A stretch of 64,000 bases of DNA. Source: Rhodanobacter thiooxydans. GTDB taxonomy: Bacteria > Pseudomonadota > Gammaproteobacteria > Xanthomonadales > Rhodanobacteraceae. The translations under genes and the position numbers were made by a program. The stretch's first letter is position 1; the number at the start of each line of letters is the position of its first letter. Positions 62,433 through 64,000 of this stretch are shown piece after piece. The stretch is from NCBI RefSeq assembly GCF_021545845.1, contig NZ_CP088923.1:1302001-1366000 (forward strand), written 5' to 3'. The notes under the pieces were generated by a model, which did not search any database, was not told where the DNA came from, and saw only the letters and a list, made by a program, of their open reading frames with translations.

Positions 62433-63307
62433 TGATGCCCGGGCGCTTTCCGCGCCACTGGCTGCTGCTGGCGCTGCTGTTGCCGGCGCTGCTGCTGGCG
62501 GCCGATGCCGTGCCGAAACTGGCGCGGCACGTCACCGACCTCACCGGCACGCTGACCGCGCCGCAGGTCGACCAGCTCGATGCACAGCTGGTGGCGCTGG
62601 AAAAGGCCAAGGGCGCGCAGCTGGTGGTGCTGATGGTCGGCAGCACCGGCGAGCAGGACCTCGAGGGCTACTCGCTGGCGGTGGCCGAAGCCAACAAGGT
62701 GGGCCGCAAGGGTACCGACGACGGCGTGCTGCTGCTGGTGGCCAAGAACGACCGCCGCGTGCGCATCGAGGTGGGTTACGGCCTGGAAGGCGCCATTCCC
62801 GACGCCGCCACCGCACGGATCATCCGCGAATACATCGCGCCGAAATTCCGCGGCAACGACTACTTCGGTGGCATCAGCGACGCGGTCGGCGCGCTGACCC
62901 AGCTGATCAACGGCGAAGCGCTGCCGCCGCCGGTGCGTGGCGCGCCCGACGACGGGCGTTCCGGGCTCGGGCTGGAGCAGGGCCTGATGATCGCCGTGTT
63001 CGTGGCGCTGTTCCTGCGCGGCATCTTCGGGCGCACGCCGGCCCTGGTCAGGGGGCCATTGGGCGCCGTGCTGGTTGGCGGCCTGCTGTGGCTGCTGGTC
63101 TCGATGGGCGCCGGCATCCTCGGCGCGCTGGTCGGTGGCGTGCTGATGCTGCTGCCCGGCGGCGCCGGCCGCTCGATCGGCGGTGGCGGCTGGGGCGGTT
63201 TCGGCGGCGGTGGCTGGGGTGGCGGCAGCGGCGGTGGCTTTGGCGGCGGCGGTTTCAGCGGTGGCGGCGGCAGCTTCGGCGGCGGCGGTTCTTCGGGGAG
63301 CTGGTGA
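62432..63307 (+). CDS. TPM-domain protein with glycine-rich tail (YgcG-like)
   Basis: 291-residue protein. Signal peptide LLLALLLPALLLAAD; TPM domain residues about 30-170 (LTAPQVDQLDAQLVALEKAK, then GVLLLVAKNDRRVRIEVGYG); membrane helices after residue 185; then a tail of GGGGWGGFGGG-type repeats. The family is linked to photosystem II repair in plants and unknown roles in bacteria. Overlaps lemA by one base and the next gene by one. Confidence 0.88.
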   Translation: MMPGRFPRHWLLLALLLPALLLAADAVPKLARHVTDLTGTLTAPQVDQLDAQLVALEKAKGAQLVVLMVGSTGEQDLEGYSLAVAEANKVGRKGTDDGVLLLVAKNDRRVRIEVGYGLEGAIPDAATARIIREYIAPKFRGNDYFGGISDAVGALTQLINGEALPPPVRGAPDDGRSGLGLEQGLMIAVFVALFLRGIFGRTPALVRGPLGAVLVGGLLWLLVSMGAGILGALVGGVLMLLPGGAGRSIGGGGWGGFGGGGWGGGSGGGFGGGGFSGGGGSFGGGGSSGSW

Positions 63308-63810
63308 TGGCGCGCATGCGGCGACTGTGGGCGAATCTCTGCGGTGGCTGGTTCCAGCTGTCGCGGCGCTTTCCGGCCGGCGTGCTGGACGAGATGGCCG
63401 CAGCGATCGCCACAGGCGAGCGCACCCACCTGGGCGAGATCCGCTTCGCGGTCGAATCGCGGCTGGCGCCGCTGGCCGTGCTGGAGGGTCTCGATGCCGC
63501 GATCCGCGCGCGCCAGGTGTTCGCCCAGCTGCGCGTGTGGGATACCGAACACAACAGCGGCGTGCTGTTCTATGTGCTGATGGCCGAACGCCGCATCGAG
63601 ATCGTCGCCGATCGCGGCATCGCGGCGAAAGTGGCGACGGGCGAGTGGGAGGCGATCTGCGCCCGCATGCGCGACGGCTACGCGCGCGGGCAATGGCGCG
63701 AGGGCAGCCTCGAAGGCATCGCCGCCGCGCACGCGCTGCTGACGCGGCACTTCCCAAGCGATGGCAGGGCCAACCCCGACGAGCTGCCGGATCGACCGGT
63801 GCTGCTCTGA
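63307..63810 (+). CDS. Second TPM-domain protein
   Basis: 167-residue cytosolic-looking protein with a TPM-like domain: GEIRFAVESRLAPLA, ARQVFAQLRVWDTEHNSGVL, FYVLMAERRIEIVADRGIAA, then EAICARMRDGYARGQWREG. No signal peptide. ATG overlaps the preceding stop by one base. The lemA-TPM-TPM order is common in proteobacteria. Confidence 0.85.
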   Translation: MARMRRLWANLCGGWFQLSRRFPAGVLDEMAAAIATGERTHLGEIRFAVESRLAPLAVLEGLDAAIRARQVFAQLRVWDTEHNSGVLFYVLMAERRIEIVADRGIAAKVATGEWEAICARMRDGYARGQWREGSLEGIAAAHALLTRHFPSDGRANPDELPDRPVLL

Positions 63811-63894
63811 GAAAACGCCGCTGCGTGATCCTGCCGGCCAGCCTGGCGGGCGAATTGGCGTCGAGGTCGGCGTCGTCCCTGCCGATCACCATGT

Positions 63895-63996
63895 TCAGGT
63901 AGCTGCGCCCCGATTTGCTTCCGCGATCGCCCACTTCACATCGTCGATCAGGTTCTGCTGGATGCGGGTGCCCCACTTCAGGTAGCCGGTGTCCCG
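63895..63996 (-). pseudogene. Possible fragment of a broken gene at the window edge
   Basis: Between a TAG at 63997-63999 and a TGA at 63895-63897 one frame reads RDTGYLKWGTRIQQNLIDDV then KWAIAEANRGAAT, which looks protein-like; the next frame downstream reads SGRSYLNMVIGRDDADLD, also protein-like. Together they suggest a gene with a frameshift near 63920. I do not recognise it. The window ends here. Confidence 0.3.
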
Positions 63997-64000
63997 CTAC

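Noticed and set aside
62327..63976. Long minus-strand open frame opposite lemA and the TPM genes
   Set aside because: Pro/Ala/Thr-rich mirror of the glycine-rich tail; no start site or conserved motif.

Overview
The window is high-GC, gene-dense chromosomal DNA from a gammaproteobacterium. Family-level likeness (type IV pilus Pil-Chp genes, a short Xanthomonas-type PdxH, many short palindromic repeats) points to the Xanthomonadaceae/Rhodanobacteraceae, probably a Rhodanobacter-like organism. That assignment is inference from gene content; no rRNA or tRNA gene was seen. I support about 61 protein genes, one intact insertion sequence, three probable remnants and several families of short palindromic repeats.

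Layout. 1-5.5 kb: pssA (cut by the window edge), a HolD-like gene, rimI, a methyltransferase, and valS on the minus strand. 5.6-9.2 kb (minus): a DUF3147-type membrane protein, hemE, a WGR-domain protein, aroB and aroK. 9.2-13.7 kb: a YeeZ-type dehydrogenase, a YbjQ-type protein, dodecin, a P-loop kinase (minus), then a tight pdxH - yjbQ - metallocycle-binding-protein operon. 13.7-15.9 kb: a gene-poor repeat island that holds a complete IS4-family element. 15.9-20.1 kb: proC-yggT (minus), diverging from pilT and pilU. 20.1-26.5 kb (minus): a BON-domain protein, a large lipoprotein, pyrB, ruvX, yqgE, tonB and gshB.

26.8-38.7 kb is the Pil-Chp signalling operon pilG-pilH-pilI-pilJ-chpA-chpB-chpC, which controls twitching motility through the PilT/PilU motors encoded 9 kb upstream. 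There is no pilK methyltransferase between pilJ and chpA, and ChpB carries alanine where CheB esterases have their nucleophilic serine, so the methylation branch of adaptation looks lost. ChpA has an eight-copy 15-residue repeat linker.

38.7-51.9 kb: rsmE, bioA, gspN, a tightly coupled hisN/nudE/cysQ/mazG operon of hydrolases, small exported proteins, an SLC13/ArsB-like permease, and the ybbP-ybbA ABC exporter genes diverging from tesA. 51.9-59.5 kb: an OmpR-type two-component system, a fused CoA-transferase (scoAB), an isoaspartyl peptidase, a repeat-rich gap with a frameshifted gene, and the RegA/RegB redox two-component system. 59.5-64 kb: a POT peptide transporter, dgkA, lemA and two TPM-domain proteins.

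I found no CRISPR array, prophage or clear defence system. The strongest unusual signals are two palindromic repeats translated in frame inside valS, the IS inserted into the loop of a hairpin repeat, the degenerate Pil-Chp adaptation branch, the fused CoA-transferase, and a composite repeat in which heptamer arrays lie between perfect 26-bp inverted arms.
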